A DNA stretch of 64,000 nucleotides from Pseudoneobacillus sp052180215 (GCF_052180215.1 NZ_CP197471.1:1460001-1524000), one strand, 5' to 3'; numbered from the stretch's first letter, positions 46,263 to 55,728 are shown. Program-made: numbers and translations. Notes: generated from the letters alone by a model not told the origin.

Positions 46263-46284
46263 TATCTCGGATGGTGTGAATAGA

Positions 46285-46851
46285 ATGAGACGTAATAAAA
46301 AAGAACGTCAACAATTGCTGGTTGATACTATAAAAGAAAATCCGTTTATCACAGACGAAGATCTAGCTGAAAAATTTTCCGTCAGTGTACAAACCATTCG
46401 TTTAGACCGTTTAGAACTTTCGATACCTGAATTAAGAGAGCGAATTAAATCTGTTGCTGAAAAAAGCTTTGAAGACGAAGTTCGATCTTTACCGATAGAA
46501 GAAGTTATTGGGGAAATTATAGATATACAACTTGATCAAAGTGCTATTTCTATCTTTGATGTCAAACAAGAGCATGTTTTTAAAAGAAATAAGATTGCTC
46601 GGGGACATCATTTATTTGCACAAGCTAATTCATTAGCTGTTGCAGTTATTAATGACGAACTTGCCTTAACAGCAAAGTCCAATATTCAATTTAAGCGGGC
46701 AGTAAAAGAAAGTGAACGTGTTATTGCGAAAGCTAGAGTTGTCAAAATAGATAAACAGAATGGTAGAACCAAAGTCGAAGTGAATAGTTATGTTAACAAT
46801 GAATTAGTTTTCACTGGGGATTTTGATATGTACCGTTCTAAAAATAGCTAA
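46285..46851 (+). CDS. fapR: FapR, malonyl-CoA-responsive repressor of lipid synthesis
   Basis: FapR represses fatty-acid and phospholipid genes and is released by malonyl-CoA. The 188-residue protein has an N-terminal helix-turn-helix (about 1-60, DEDLAEKFSVSVQTIRLDRLEL). Its C-terminal hot-dog effector domain contains the GHHLFAQANSLAVA helix. ATG 46285 gives the family length; in-frame codons further upstream run through the promoter and operator and cannot be translated. It heads the operon with plsX-fabD-fabG-acpP and is autoregulated. Confidence 0.96.
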   Translation: MRRNKKERQQLLVDTIKENPFITDEDLAEKFSVSVQTIRLDRLELSIPELRERIKSVAEKSFEDEVRSLPIEEVIGEIIDIQLDQSAISIFDVKQEHVFKRNKIARGHHLFAQANSLAVAVINDELALTAKSNIQFKRAVKESERVIAKARVVKIDKQNGRTKVEVNSYVNNELVFTGDFDMYRSKNS

Positions 46852-46866
46852 CAAAGGATGAGACAG

Positions 46867-47844
46867 ATGAAAATCGCTATAGATGCTATGGGCGGAGATC
46901 ATGCACCTAAAGAAATCGTATTAGGAGCAATAAAGGCCATTCAGCATTACTCTGATTTAGATATAACCCTAGTAGGGGATGAAACAAAAATAAATACATA
47001 TTTAACCAACAAAGAAAGAATTGAAGTTTTACATACCGATGAAGTAATCCTTGGAACAGATGAACCAGTAAGGGCTGTACGTAGAAAAAAGAATGCTTCT
47101 ATGGTTCTTGCTGCTCAACTTGTAGCGGATCAAAAAGCGGATGCATGTATCTCTGCAGGAAATACGGGTGCATTAATGGCTGCAGGATTATTTGTTGTCG
47201 GACGTATAGAAGGAATTGAACGTCCTGCTCTTACACCAACATTACCTACTGTTGGCGGGGAAGGTTTTCTGTTACTTGATGTTGGAGCAAATGTGGATGC
47301 TAAACCTGAACACCTTTTACAATATGCCATTATGGGATCCATTTACAGTCAAAAGGTAAGAGGCATAAAAAATCCACGTGTGGGTTTATTAAATATTGGA
47401 ACCGAAGAGAAAAAAGGAAATGAATTAACGAAACAGACATTCGAACTTTTAAAATCCGCTCAGGTAAATTTCATCGGAAATGTTGAAGCACGTGATTTGC
47501 TTGATGGAGTAGCGGATGTAGTTGTGACAGATGGTTTTACGGGGAATATGGTGTTAAAGACTATTGAAGGGACAGCGATGTCTGTTTTTAAAATGTTAAA
47601 AGGTGCTTTAACAAGTAGTTTAAAAAGCAAGTTAGCAGCTGCAGTATTAAAACCTGATTTAAAAGTATTAAAAAATAAAATGGATTATTCAGAGTATGGT
47701 GGAGCAGGCCTATTTGGACTAAAAGCGCCGGTTATAAAAGCACATGGTTCATCTGATGCCCAAGCCATTTTTAGTGCGATTAGACAGGCGAAAGAAATGG
47801 TCGATCAAGATGTGACACCATTAATTCGTAAAGCGATTGAATAG
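46867..47844 (+). CDS. plsX: Acyl-ACP:phosphate acyltransferase PlsX
   Basis: PlsX makes acyl-phosphate from acyl-ACP for phosphatidic acid synthesis. The 325-residue protein begins KIAIDAMGGDHAPKEIV. It has SAGNTGALMAAGLF, LLDVGANVDAKPEHL and VTDGFTGNMVLKTIEG blocks. ATG 46867 is preferred because AAAGGA lies eight bases before it; ATG 46858 overlaps that site. It is cotranscribed with fapR. Confidence 0.95.
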   Translation: MKIAIDAMGGDHAPKEIVLGAIKAIQHYSDLDITLVGDETKINTYLTNKERIEVLHTDEVILGTDEPVRAVRRKKNASMVLAAQLVADQKADACISAGNTGALMAAGLFVVGRIEGIERPALTPTLPTVGGEGFLLLDVGANVDAKPEHLLQYAIMGSIYSQKVRGIKNPRVGLLNIGTEEKKGNELTKQTFELLKSAQVNFIGNVEARDLLDGVADVVVTDGFTGNMVLKTIEGTAMSVFKMLKGALTSSLKSKLAAAVLKPDLKVLKNKMDYSEYGGAGLFGLKAPVIKAHGSSDAQAIFSAIRQAKEMVDQDVTPLIRKAIE

Positions 47845-47883
47845 GATATTTTAAATTAAATCATTTCTTTAAGGGGTGTTTAT

Positions 47884-48831
47884 ATGGGGAAAATAGCTTT
47901 TATTTTTCCAGGTCAAGGATCTCAAACAGTAGGTATGGGGAAAAGTTTAGCGGAACAAAATGAAAAGGTTGACTCTTATTTTAAAAAAGCTGATGAAACC
48001 CTTCAAACTTCCTTATCCAATTTGATATTTAATGGGCCACAGGAAGAACTAACGTTAACAACCAATGCCCAACCTGCCTTATTAACGACAAGTATTGCGA
48101 TTTTAGAATATTTCCGTGAATATAACGTACAAGCTGACTATGTAGCTGGACATAGCTTAGGTGAATATTCTGCATTAGTTGCTTCAGGGGCATTTTCTTT
48201 CGAGGAAGGTGTCTATGCTGTTCGAAAAAGAGGAGAACTAATGGAAGCTGCTGTGCCGAATGGTGAAGGAACTATGGCAGCCATTCTTGGTTTAGATCGT
48301 GAACCATTAGCCGAATTGACACAAACTGTATCAGATGCAGGGCATCCAGTTCAACTGGCTAATTTAAACTGTCCGGGTCAAATCGTTATTTCTGGATCAA
48401 GAAAAGGGGTAGAACTTGCATCTGAAAAGGCTAAAGAAGCTGGTGCCAAACGTGCAATCCCACTTGATGTTAGCGGTCCATTTCATTCCTCATTGATGCA
48501 GCCTGCTGCGGAAAAGTTTAATGAAATTCTTGATGGAATGAATATCGTGGATGCTAACATCCCAGTTATAGCTAATGTAACAGCGGAACCCGTTACCACT
48601 GCAAAAGAAATAAAAGAAAAATTAGTTGAACAACTATATTCCCCTGTATTATGGGAAGATTCAGTTCGAAAAATGATCGAGCTAGGTGTAGATACTTTTA
48701 TTGAAATTGGCCCAGGGAAGGTTTTATCTGGGTTAGTTAAAAAGGTAAACAAATCTGTAAAAACGTTTGCTGTTTCGGATTTAGAAAGCTGTCAAGCAAC
48801 AGTCGAAGCATTAAAGGAGGTAACGCAATGA
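47884..48831 (+). CDS. fabD: Malonyl-CoA:ACP transacylase
   Basis: FabD loads malonate onto ACP. The 315-residue protein begins IAFIFPGQGSQ. Its active-site serine is Ser91 in GHSLGEYSAL, and the catalytic histidine is in SGPFHSSLM. The conserved IEIGPGKVLSGL block is near the C-terminus. AAGGGGTG precedes the ATG. It overlaps fabG by four bases. Confidence 0.97.
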   Translation: MGKIAFIFPGQGSQTVGMGKSLAEQNEKVDSYFKKADETLQTSLSNLIFNGPQEELTLTTNAQPALLTTSIAILEYFREYNVQADYVAGHSLGEYSALVASGAFSFEEGVYAVRKRGELMEAAVPNGEGTMAAILGLDREPLAELTQTVSDAGHPVQLANLNCPGQIVISGSRKGVELASEKAKEAGAKRAIPLDVSGPFHSSLMQPAAEKFNEILDGMNIVDANIPVIANVTAEPVTTAKEIKEKLVEQLYSPVLWEDSVRKMIELGVDTFIEIGPGKVLSGLVKKVNKSVKTFAVSDLESCQATVEALKEVTQ

Positions 48832-49571
48832 ACTTAGAAGGAAAAGTGGTTCTAGTTACAGGAGCATCTCGTGGTATTGGAAGGGAGATAGCCTTAGAAT
48901 TTGCGAGACAGGGAGCTAATGTTGCCGTAAATTATTCTGGCAGTGAGGCAAAAGCTAATGAAGTTGTTGATATGATAAAAGAACTAGGTAGAGATGCTTT
49001 TGCAGTAAAATGTGATGTATCTATTTCTGATTCTGTAACAGAAATGGTAAAAGGAACCATTGAACGTTTTGGGAAATTAGATGTTCTTGTAAATAATGCA
49101 GGGATCACGAGAGATAATCTCTTAATGCGAATGAAAGAGGACGAATGGGATGATGTTATCAATATCAACCTAAAAGGTGTCTTCCTTTGTACAAAGGCTG
49201 TTACACGACAAATGATGAAACAACGTTACGGACGTATTATTAATGTTGCTTCTATTGTTGGGGTAAGTGGAAATCCTGGTCAGGCTAACTATGTAGCGGC
49301 CAAAGCCGGTGTCATTGGGTTAACGAAAACAAGTGCTAAAGAATTAGCTGCTCGCAATATTACAGTTAATGCGATTGCCCCTGGGTTTATCACAACAGAT
49401 ATGACGGATAAATTAACGGAGGAAGTAAAAAATGAAATGCTAAAAGCCATTCCATTAGCTCGATTTGGTGAGCCAAAGGATATTGCAAAAGTGGCTGCTT
49501 TTCTAGCGTCTGATGACAGCTCCTACATGACTGGTCAAACATTACACATAGATGGTGGAATGGTTATGTAA
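48828..49571 (+). CDS. fabG: 3-oxoacyl-ACP reductase
   Basis: FabG reduces 3-ketoacyl-ACP with NADPH. The 247-residue short-chain dehydrogenase has the Rossmann motif TGASRGIGR, NNAG in VLVNNAGITRDN, and the YxxxK catalytic pair in QANYVAAKAG. It ends with the typical HIDGGMVM. GGAGG lies before the ATG, within the end of fabD. A short hairpin follows before acpP. Confidence 0.97.
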   Translation: MNLEGKVVLVTGASRGIGREIALEFARQGANVAVNYSGSEAKANEVVDMIKELGRDAFAVKCDVSISDSVTEMVKGTIERFGKLDVLVNNAGITRDNLLMRMKEDEWDDVININLKGVFLCTKAVTRQMMKQRYGRIINVASIVGVSGNPGQANYVAAKAGVIGLTKTSAKELAARNITVNAIAPGFITTDMTDKLTEEVKNEMLKAIPLARFGEPKDIAKVAAFLASDDSSYMTGQTLHIDGGMVM

Positions 49572-49575
49572 ATAC

Positions 49576-49601
49576 GAATAAAGAATGACTTTATTCTTTT
49601 T
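49576..49601 (+). terminator. Weak terminator between fabG and acpP
   Basis: GAATAAAG / CTTTATTC with a five-base loop is followed by TTTTT. The stem is AT-rich, so termination is probably partial. TATAAT at 49613-49618 follows and may give acpP its own start. Confidence 0.55.
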
Positions 49602-49641
49602 CCAAAATCCACTATAATGGCTTGAGGGGAGGTGAACGAGC

Positions 49642-49875
49642 ATGGCAGAAGTATTAGAACGTGTTACAAAGGTGATTATTGACCGTTTAGGTGTTGAAGA
49701 ATCTCAAGTGAAACTTGAAGCTTCTTTTAAAGAAGACCTTGGTGCAGATTCCCTTGATGTAGTTGAACTTGTAATGGAATTAGAAGATGAGTTTGATATG
49801 GAAATTTCTGACGATGATGCTGAAAAAATCGCAACAGTCGGTGACGCTGTGAATTACATACAAAGCAAATTGTAA
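49642..49875 (+). CDS. acpP: Acyl carrier protein
   Basis: ACP carries growing acyl chains. The acidic 77-residue protein has the phosphopantetheine attachment Ser37 in GADSLDVVELV. GGGGAGGTG precedes the ATG. It is the last gene of the fapR operon, and its own TATAAT box upstream is consistent with the higher expression needed. A terminator follows at 49887-49916. Confidence 0.97.
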   Translation: MAEVLERVTKVIIDRLGVEESQVKLEASFKEDLGADSLDVVELVMELEDEFDMEISDDDAEKIATVGDAVNYIQSKL

Positions 49876-49886
49876 TCGTTAGGCTT

Positions 49887-49916
49887 AAAAGCTCCGTTTT
49901 TATTAACGGAGCTTTA
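49887..49916 (+). terminator. Terminator after acpP
   Basis: AAAGCTCCGTT / AACGGAGCTTT with a short AT loop is followed by ATTTC and a later T run. The stretch 49917-50106 shows no gene. Confidence 0.8.
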
Positions 49917-50106
49917 TTTCTATTTTTTAGCGGAATTTTTCTTCTAGCAAAAAATTATGAAAGTCGCTTCTGCACCTATTTCACGAAACATTAAAAATTG
50001 GTATTCTATATAAGTATGTCTTAGTTTCTTTGCGTTTTGCGAAGGGATTTCTTAAAATGGGTTTTAGAAGAAGACGTATACATTATTGTATTATGAAAAT
50101 TGTCGA

Positions 50107-50249
50107 GCTCCAGCGCCTAGCCCCTCGATGGAAGAAGAAAAACCACTTCTTCCTTGGTCAAATAACCTCAAGCATATGAAGTCAAAATACAGACTTCATA
50201 TGCTTGAGAACATTTGCTTGTCGGGGCTAAACAAGGCGCTTGCGCTTTT
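50107..50249. repeat. Multi-helix hairpin repeat, copy 2, with an extra hairpin arm
   Basis: The same element as at 19801-19917 lies here between acpP and rnc. The shared helices are GCGCCT 50113-18 with AGGCGC 50234-39, AGCCCC 50119-24 with GGGGCT 50223-28, and CAAAT 50159-63 with ATTTG 50212-16. The 15-bp stem 50169-83 with 50192-206 has a different outer sequence from copy 1 but is again perfect. Unique to this copy is an inserted hairpin GGAAGAAG/CTTCTTCC (50130-50153). It holds no open frame of note. Confidence 0.85.
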
Positions 50250-50280
50250 CTTATGGAATTAGAAAGTAAGGTGGAAAGTT

Positions 50281-51021
50281 ATGCGCAAAAACAATAAAGA
50301 AAGTCAATCTAATCGCGCAAAGGATCAACTATTTAAACAATTTCAAGCAAAAATAGGAGTTCAATTTGCTGATGAAAAATTACTAAAACAAGCTTTTACA
50401 CATTCATCCTATGTGAATGAGCATCGCAAAAAGCCTTTTGAGGATAACGAACGGCTTGAATTTTTAGGGGATGCAGTTCTTGAGTTAACCGTTTCACAAT
50501 TTTTATTTAAAAAATATCCTTTAATGAGCGAGGGAGAGCTTACCAAGTTAAGAGCAGCTATAGTTTGCGAACCTTCACTCGTTTCTTTTGCAAATGAGCT
50601 TTCATTTGGTCAATTAATTCTATTAGGTAAGGGAGAAGAAATGACAGGTGGAAGGGAACGTCCCGCACTATTAGCTGACGTTTTTGAAGCATTCATCGGA
50701 GCTCTATATTTAGATAAAGGAATAGAAACGGTTATCGGATTTTTAGAAATGAACGTATATCCAAAAATTAATGCTGGTGCTTTTTCTCATGTGATGGATT
50801 TTAAAAGTCAACTACAAGAACTAATTCAAAGAGATGGAAATGGAACACTTGAATATCGCATTCTACAAGAAATCGGTCCTGCTCATAATCGTGAGTTCGT
50901 TTCAGTTGTTACGCTTAATGGTGTAGAACTAGGGGAAGGTACAGGAAGGTCAAAAAAGGAAGCTGAGCAGCATGCAGCGCAAATGGCTTTACAAAAACTA
51001 AAAACACAAGAAAATAGATAG
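50281..51021 (+). CDS. rnc: Ribonuclease III
   Basis: RNase III cuts double-stranded RNA in rRNA and scRNA maturation. The 246-residue protein has the catalytic signature ERLEFLGDAVLEL (about 60-72), a second acidic block in LLADVFEAFIGALYLD, and a C-terminal dsRNA-binding domain ending GRSKKEAEQHAAQMAL. AAGGTGG precedes the ATG. It begins the rnc-smc-ftsY group. The preceding 400 bases hold the acpP terminator and a long hairpin repeat. Confidence 0.96.
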   Translation: MRKNNKESQSNRAKDQLFKQFQAKIGVQFADEKLLKQAFTHSSYVNEHRKKPFEDNERLEFLGDAVLELTVSQFLFKKYPLMSEGELTKLRAAIVCEPSLVSFANELSFGQLILLGKGEEMTGGRERPALLADVFEAFIGALYLDKGIETVIGFLEMNVYPKINAGAFSHVMDFKSQLQELIQRDGNGTLEYRILQEIGPAHNREFVSVVTLNGVELGEGTGRSKKEAEQHAAQMALQKLKTQENR

Positions 51022-51050
51022 AAAAAATTTTTTAGGGAAGGAGGAAAAAT

Positions 51051-54000
51051 ATGTTTTTAAAACGATTGGAGGTCGTTGGCTTTAAGTCATTTGCGGAACG
51101 CAGTATTGTTGAATTTGTCCCGGGTGTAACTGCTGTTGTCGGACCTAATGGAAGTGGTAAAAGTAATATAACAGATGCAATTCGTTGGGTGCTGGGAGAA
51201 CAATCAGCTAAGTCCCTTCGTGGTGGGAAAATGGAAGATATTATTTTCGCTGGAAGTGATTCAAGAAGAGCTTTGAATTTTGCGGAAGTTACGTTAACCC
51301 TTGATAATGAAGACCATTTTCTACCGATCGATTATAGTGAAGTTAGTGTGACTAGACGGGTTTACCGCTCTGGTGATAGTGAATACTTAATTAACAAACA
51401 GCCGAGCCGTCTAAAAGATATTATTGATCTATTTATGGATTCAGGGCTTGGTCGGGAAGCTTTTTCGATTATTAGCCAAGGTAGAGTTGAGGAAATCTTA
51501 AATAGTAAGGCAGAAGAACGCCGGACGATTTTTGAAGAAGCTGCAGGGGTCTTGAAATATAAAACGAGGAAGAAGAAGGCTGAAGGTAAACTAACCGAAA
51601 CGCAAGAAAACTTGAACCGTGTCACAGATATTTTACATGAATTAGAAGGACAAGTTGAACCATTAAAAATTCAGGCTTCAATGGCTAAAGAATTTATAGA
51701 GAAAAAAGAAGAACTGGAGAAATTTGAAGTTGCCTTAACTGTTTACGAAATAGAAGACCTTCATCGGAAATGGGAGACCATTTCAAAGCAACTTGAACAA
51801 CATAAAGATGATGATATTAAGTTATCTTCAGAGGTTCAGTTAAAAGAAGCTAAGATTGAAGAAATGCGCGATCACATCACAGCTTTAGATGAATCCATTA
51901 CAGATCTTCAAAATGTATTACTTCATACTAGTGAAGAACTTGAAAAGCTTGAAGGCAGAAAAGAAGTGTTAAAGGAACGTAAAAAGAACGCTTCACAGAA
52001 TCGAGGTCAGCTGGAAAAAAATATTATTGAGCTAGCTGAGAAAGTTACCTTGTTATCCCAGCAAAAAAGTGAGCAAGAACTCATTGTTCAGACCCTTGAA
52101 AAAGAAGCTAAGGACTTGCAGGAACAACTAAATCATAAACGCGAGCAATTCCAACTGTTTAGCGAAAATATTGACGAAAAAATTGAATCATTAAAAAGTG
52201 AATATATTGATAAATTAAATGAACAAGCTAACGCTAAAAATGAAATCAAGTACATTGACCAGCAGCTTGAACAACAAAGCAATCGGACTTTGAAACTTGA
52301 AACGGAGAATGGAAAATATATTGCAGATCGAAACGTCATATTGGAAAAAAAAGAAGTTATTCAGTTAGAAATTAGTTCCGCTCAAAAGGAAATTGAAGGA
52401 CAAGTCTATGCCTACAGAGAGAGCCAAAAAAAGCTTGAGTCATTAAAAAATGGATATCAAACCCAAGAAAAAACTTTATATCAGGCCTATCAATTCCTCC
52501 AACAAGCTAAATCTCGTAAGGAAATGCTTGAAGAGATGGAAGAGGATTTTTCTGGCTTTTTCCAAGGTGTTAAAGAAGTATTAAAGGCAAGAGGAACAAA
52601 GTTATCTGGGATTGAAGGGGCTATTGCTGAACTAATTCAGGTTCCAAAAGAATACGAGTTAGCTATTGAAACAGCTCTTGGCGGAGCTATGCAGCACATT
52701 GTGGTTGAAAATGAAGATAGCGGCAGAACAGCGATTCAATTCTTAAAACAGAATTCATATGGAAGAGCTACCTTTCTACCAAGGAACATTATCAAAGGAA
52801 AAAGTCTTTCAATGACTCAATTACAAATGATTAAAGGCCATCCCTCTTTTGTTGGAATGTCTTCAGATTTAATCAAGTATGATTCTAAATATGAAGATGT
52901 TATTTTGAATTTGTTAGGAAATGTAGTGATTACCAAGGATTTAAAAGGGGCAAACGAGATAGCAAAGCTTTTACAATATCGTTCTAGAATGGTTACCTTG
53001 GATGGGGATATTGTCAACCCTGGCGGATCCATGACCGGTGGAGCTATTAAACAAAAAAATTCATCATTATTATCACGTAAAGGTGAATTGGAAGATTTAA
53101 AGAATAAGCTCGCGGATATGGAAGATAAAACCTCCAAACTAGAACAATTGGTTAAAAAGTTAAAACAGGATATTGAAATTCAAGAAGAACGAATGGAAGT
53201 CTTAAGGAAAAACGGGGAGCAGTTACGTTTAAAAGAGCAATCCTTAAAGGGAAATCTCCGTGAAATTGAGGTTGAAGAAAAAAATAATAACGAACGATTA
53301 TCTCTGTATGATATAGAGATGAAGCAATTTAAGCTTGATAAGCAAAAGCTTCTGGATAGAAAAGAGATATTAGATTCTCAACTAAATGAACTTGAAAAAG
53401 CTATCATTCTTTTAGATGAGCAAATTCAAAAATTAACGAATCAGCGGACCTCAGAAAAAAGTTCAAAAGATTCCTTAAGCGAAGAAATAAGTGATCTAAA
53501 AGTTGAGTATGCAGCAAAAAATGAACAACTTAGTCATGCAAAAGAAAGAATGCAATTTATTGTTATTCAATTAACAGAAAATGTTGATAAGCATAAATCA
53601 TTTGAAGAGGACCTTTCCATCTTAAGTTCAGAGATGAATAATAGTCACTCAGGTGAGGAACAGCTAGAAACGGCGGCAAAGAAGAAGTTACAGGATAAGA
53701 ATGAAACATTAAAGCTTATCACTTCAAGAAGAGAAGAGCGTCTTCGCTTAAATGACCAACTTGAGGACTCTGAGCTAGAAATAAAGGAATTTAAGCGAAG
53801 ATATAAAGGTCTTGTGGAAGCTTTAAGGGATGAGGAAGTAAAGCTGAACCGCTTAGATGTGGAATTAGAAAATAAACTTGCCCATTTGCGTGAGGAATAT
53901 TTACTATCTTTCGAGGGGGCAAAGGAAACGTATCCACTTGATATACCTATCGATGAAGCTCGTAAAAAAGTTAAATTAATTAAATTGGCGATAGATGAAC

Positions 54001-54620
54001 TTGGAACTGTTAATTTAGGTGCGATAGAAGAATATGAACGTGTTTCAGAACGCTATGAGTTTTTATTAGAGCAGAAGACTGACCTTCAAGCAGCTAAGGA
54101 TACTTTATTCCAAGTAATTGATGAAATGGATGATGAGATGAAAAAACGTTTCTCTCAAACATTTGAGGGAATAAAGAGTCATTTCGAACCTGTATTCCAA
54201 GCGTTATTTGGCGGAGGTCGATCAGAATTAAAGTTAACGAATCCAGAAGATTTATTAAACACTGGTGTTGAAATCGTTGCGCAGCCTCCTGGGAAAAAAC
54301 TTCAAAATTTAGGGTTATTGTCTGGTGGAGAAAGAGCATTAACGGCTATTGCTTTACTTTTTGCTATCTTAAAGGTACGTCCTGTTCCGTTTTGTGTATT
54401 GGATGAAGTAGAGGCTGCTCTTGATGATGCCAATGTATTTCGTTTCAGCCAGTATTTAAAACGCTATAGCGTGGAGAATCAATTCATTGTGATTACCCAC
54501 CGTAAGGGAACAATGGAAGGGGCAGACGTTCTATATGGTGTCACCATGCAAGAATCAGGTGTTTCCAAACTCGTCTCTGTAAGACTAGAAGACTCAAAGG
54601 AACTAGTTCCAGGAATATAA
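51051..54620 (+). CDS. smc: Chromosome condensation ATPase SMC
   Basis: SMC, with ScpA and ScpB, organises and separates the chromosome. The 1189-residue protein has Walker A GPNGSGKS with Lys37 and the R-loop block SAKSLRGGKMEDIIFAG. Long coiled coils span about 165-500 and 670-1020, flanking the hinge (about 515-640, with GGAMQHIVVE and NPGGSMTGGA). The C-terminal signature is LLSGGERALTAIALL and Walker B is FCVLDEVEAALDD. GGAGG precedes the ATG. Confidence 0.97.
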   Translation: MFLKRLEVVGFKSFAERSIVEFVPGVTAVVGPNGSGKSNITDAIRWVLGEQSAKSLRGGKMEDIIFAGSDSRRALNFAEVTLTLDNEDHFLPIDYSEVSVTRRVYRSGDSEYLINKQPSRLKDIIDLFMDSGLGREAFSIISQGRVEEILNSKAEERRTIFEEAAGVLKYKTRKKKAEGKLTETQENLNRVTDILHELEGQVEPLKIQASMAKEFIEKKEELEKFEVALTVYEIEDLHRKWETISKQLEQHKDDDIKLSSEVQLKEAKIEEMRDHITALDESITDLQNVLLHTSEELEKLEGRKEVLKERKKNASQNRGQLEKNIIELAEKVTLLSQQKSEQELIVQTLEKEAKDLQEQLNHKREQFQLFSENIDEKIESLKSEYIDKLNEQANAKNEIKYIDQQLEQQSNRTLKLETENGKYIADRNVILEKKEVIQLEISSAQKEIEGQVYAYRESQKKLESLKNGYQTQEKTLYQAYQFLQQAKSRKEMLEEMEEDFSGFFQGVKEVLKARGTKLSGIEGAIAELIQVPKEYELAIETALGGAMQHIVVENEDSGRTAIQFLKQNSYGRATFLPRNIIKGKSLSMTQLQMIKGHPSFVGMSSDLIKYDSKYEDVILNLLGNVVITKDLKGANEIAKLLQYRSRMVTLDGDIVNPGGSMTGGAIKQKNSSLLSRKGELEDLKNKLADMEDKTSKLEQLVKKLKQDIEIQEERMEVLRKNGEQLRLKEQSLKGNLREIEVEEKNNNERLSLYDIEMKQFKLDKQKLLDRKEILDSQLNELEKAIILLDEQIQKLTNQRTSEKSSKDSLSEEISDLKVEYAAKNEQLSHAKERMQFIVIQLTENVDKHKSFEEDLSILSSEMNNSHSGEEQLETAAKKKLQDKNETLKLITSRREERLRLNDQLEDSELEIKEFKRRYKGLVEALRDEEVKLNRLDVELENKLAHLREEYLLSFEGAKETYPLDIPIDEARKKVKLIKLAIDELGTVNLGAIEEYERVSERYEFLLEQKTDLQAAKDTLFQVIDEMDDEMKKRFSQTFEGIKSHFEPVFQALFGGGRSELKLTNPEDLLNTGVEIVAQPPGKKLQNLGLLSGGERALTAIALLFAILKVRPVPFCVLDEVEAALDDANVFRFSQYLKRYSVENQFIVITHRKGTMEGADVLYGVTMQESGVSKLVSVRLEDSKELVPGI

Positions 54621-54631
54621 GCACCACCGAT

Positions 54632-54674
54632 TTAACGCGGTAAACCGCCGGGGGTCAGACCCCCGGTGCGTTAA
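54632..54674. repeat. Nested palindrome between smc and ftsY
   Basis: An inner 19-base palindrome CCGGGGGTCAGACCCCCGG (54648-54666) is enclosed by outer arms TTAACGC (54632-38) and GCGTTAA (54668-74). The asymmetric side piece GGTAAACCG on the 5' side is itself a small inverted repeat. There is no T run. Very GC-rich against AT-rich neighbours, it looks like an inserted REP-like unit. It lies in the 5' untranslated part of ftsY. Confidence 0.75.
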
Positions 54675-54707
54675 TGTGAAAAAGTGAATGTTAAAGGAAG
54701 TGATAGA

Positions 54708-55700
54708 ATGAGTTTTTTTAAGAAGTTAAAAGAAAAAATTACAAAGCAAACAGACTCTGTAACAGAAAAGTTTATAGAAGGATTAACTAAAACGCGAGAA
54801 GGCTTTTCTAACAAGGTTAATGATTTAGTAGCTCGTTATCGAAAAGTTGATGAAGAATTCTTTGAGGAATTAGAAGAAATTCTTATTCAGGCTGATGTTG
54901 GTTTTGACACCGTAATGCAGTTGATTGATGAATTAAAAATGGAAGTAAAGAGAAGAAACATCCAAGATTCATCTGATATTCAAAGTGTCATTTCAGAGAA
55001 ACTCGTAGAAATTTATAAAGAAGCTGACGAAACATCTCCTGAAATAAATATTCAAGAAAATGGTCTTACTGTTGTCCTATTTGTTGGAGTTAATGGAGTT
55101 GGGAAAACGACCACGATTGGGAAGCTTGCACACAAATATAAAAGTGAAGGAAAAACAGTCTTGTTAGCAGCTGGAGACACTTTTAGGGCTGGTGCGATTG
55201 AACAGTTAGAGGTTTGGGGCGAACGTGTAGGCGTGGAGGTAATTAAACAAGAGGCAGGATCAGATCCTGCAGCTGTTATGTATGATGCCATCCAGTCGGC
55301 AAAGGCAAAAAAAGCGGATATCTTACTTTGTGACACAGCAGGTCGTTTACAAAACAAAGTAAATCTAATGAAAGAATTAGAAAAAGTAAAACGAGTCATT
55401 GAACGAGAAGTACCAGGTGCACCTCATGAAGTGTTACTGGTTCTTGATGCTACGACTGGTCAAAATGCTTTAATTCAAGCTAAAACATTTAAAGAAGCAA
55501 CCAATGTATCTGGTATTGTTCTTTCTAAGCTAGATGGAACAGCCAAGGGTGGTATTGTTCTAGCTATTCGTAATGAATTAAAAATACCAGTGAAATTTGT
55601 AGGTCTTGGTGAGAAAATGGATGATTTACAAGAATTTGATGCAGAGAAGTATGTATATGGGCTCTTTGCTGAATTAATTGATAATGAAGCAGCAGAATAA
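54708..55700 (+). CDS. ftsY: Signal recognition particle receptor FtsY
   Basis: FtsY receives SRP-ribosome complexes at the membrane. The 330-residue protein has a short N-terminal region, an N domain (about 20-110) and the G domain. The P-loop is GVNGVGKTTT at 127-136, with DTAGRLQNK and TKLDGTAKGG. The long acidic A domain of E. coli FtsY is absent, as in other Bacilli. GGAAGTGAT precedes ATG 54708; an earlier in-frame start at 54684 lies near the palindrome and is not family-like. Confidence 0.96.
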   Translation: MSFFKKLKEKITKQTDSVTEKFIEGLTKTREGFSNKVNDLVARYRKVDEEFFEELEEILIQADVGFDTVMQLIDELKMEVKRRNIQDSSDIQSVISEKLVEIYKEADETSPEINIQENGLTVVLFVGVNGVGKTTTIGKLAHKYKSEGKTVLLAAGDTFRAGAIEQLEVWGERVGVEVIKQEAGSDPAAVMYDAIQSAKAKKADILLCDTAGRLQNKVNLMKELEKVKRVIEREVPGAPHEVLLVLDATTGQNALIQAKTFKEATNVSGIVLSKLDGTAKGGIVLAIRNELKIPVKFVGLGEKMDDLQEFDAEKYVYGLFAELIDNEAAE

Positions 55701-55728
55701 AACTCTGTAAGTGTGTAAAGTTATCATC

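Noticed and set aside
46204..46284. N-terminal extension of fapR with a hydrophobic leader
   Set aside because: The extension covers the -35, -10 and FapR operator sequences and would not be transcribed.
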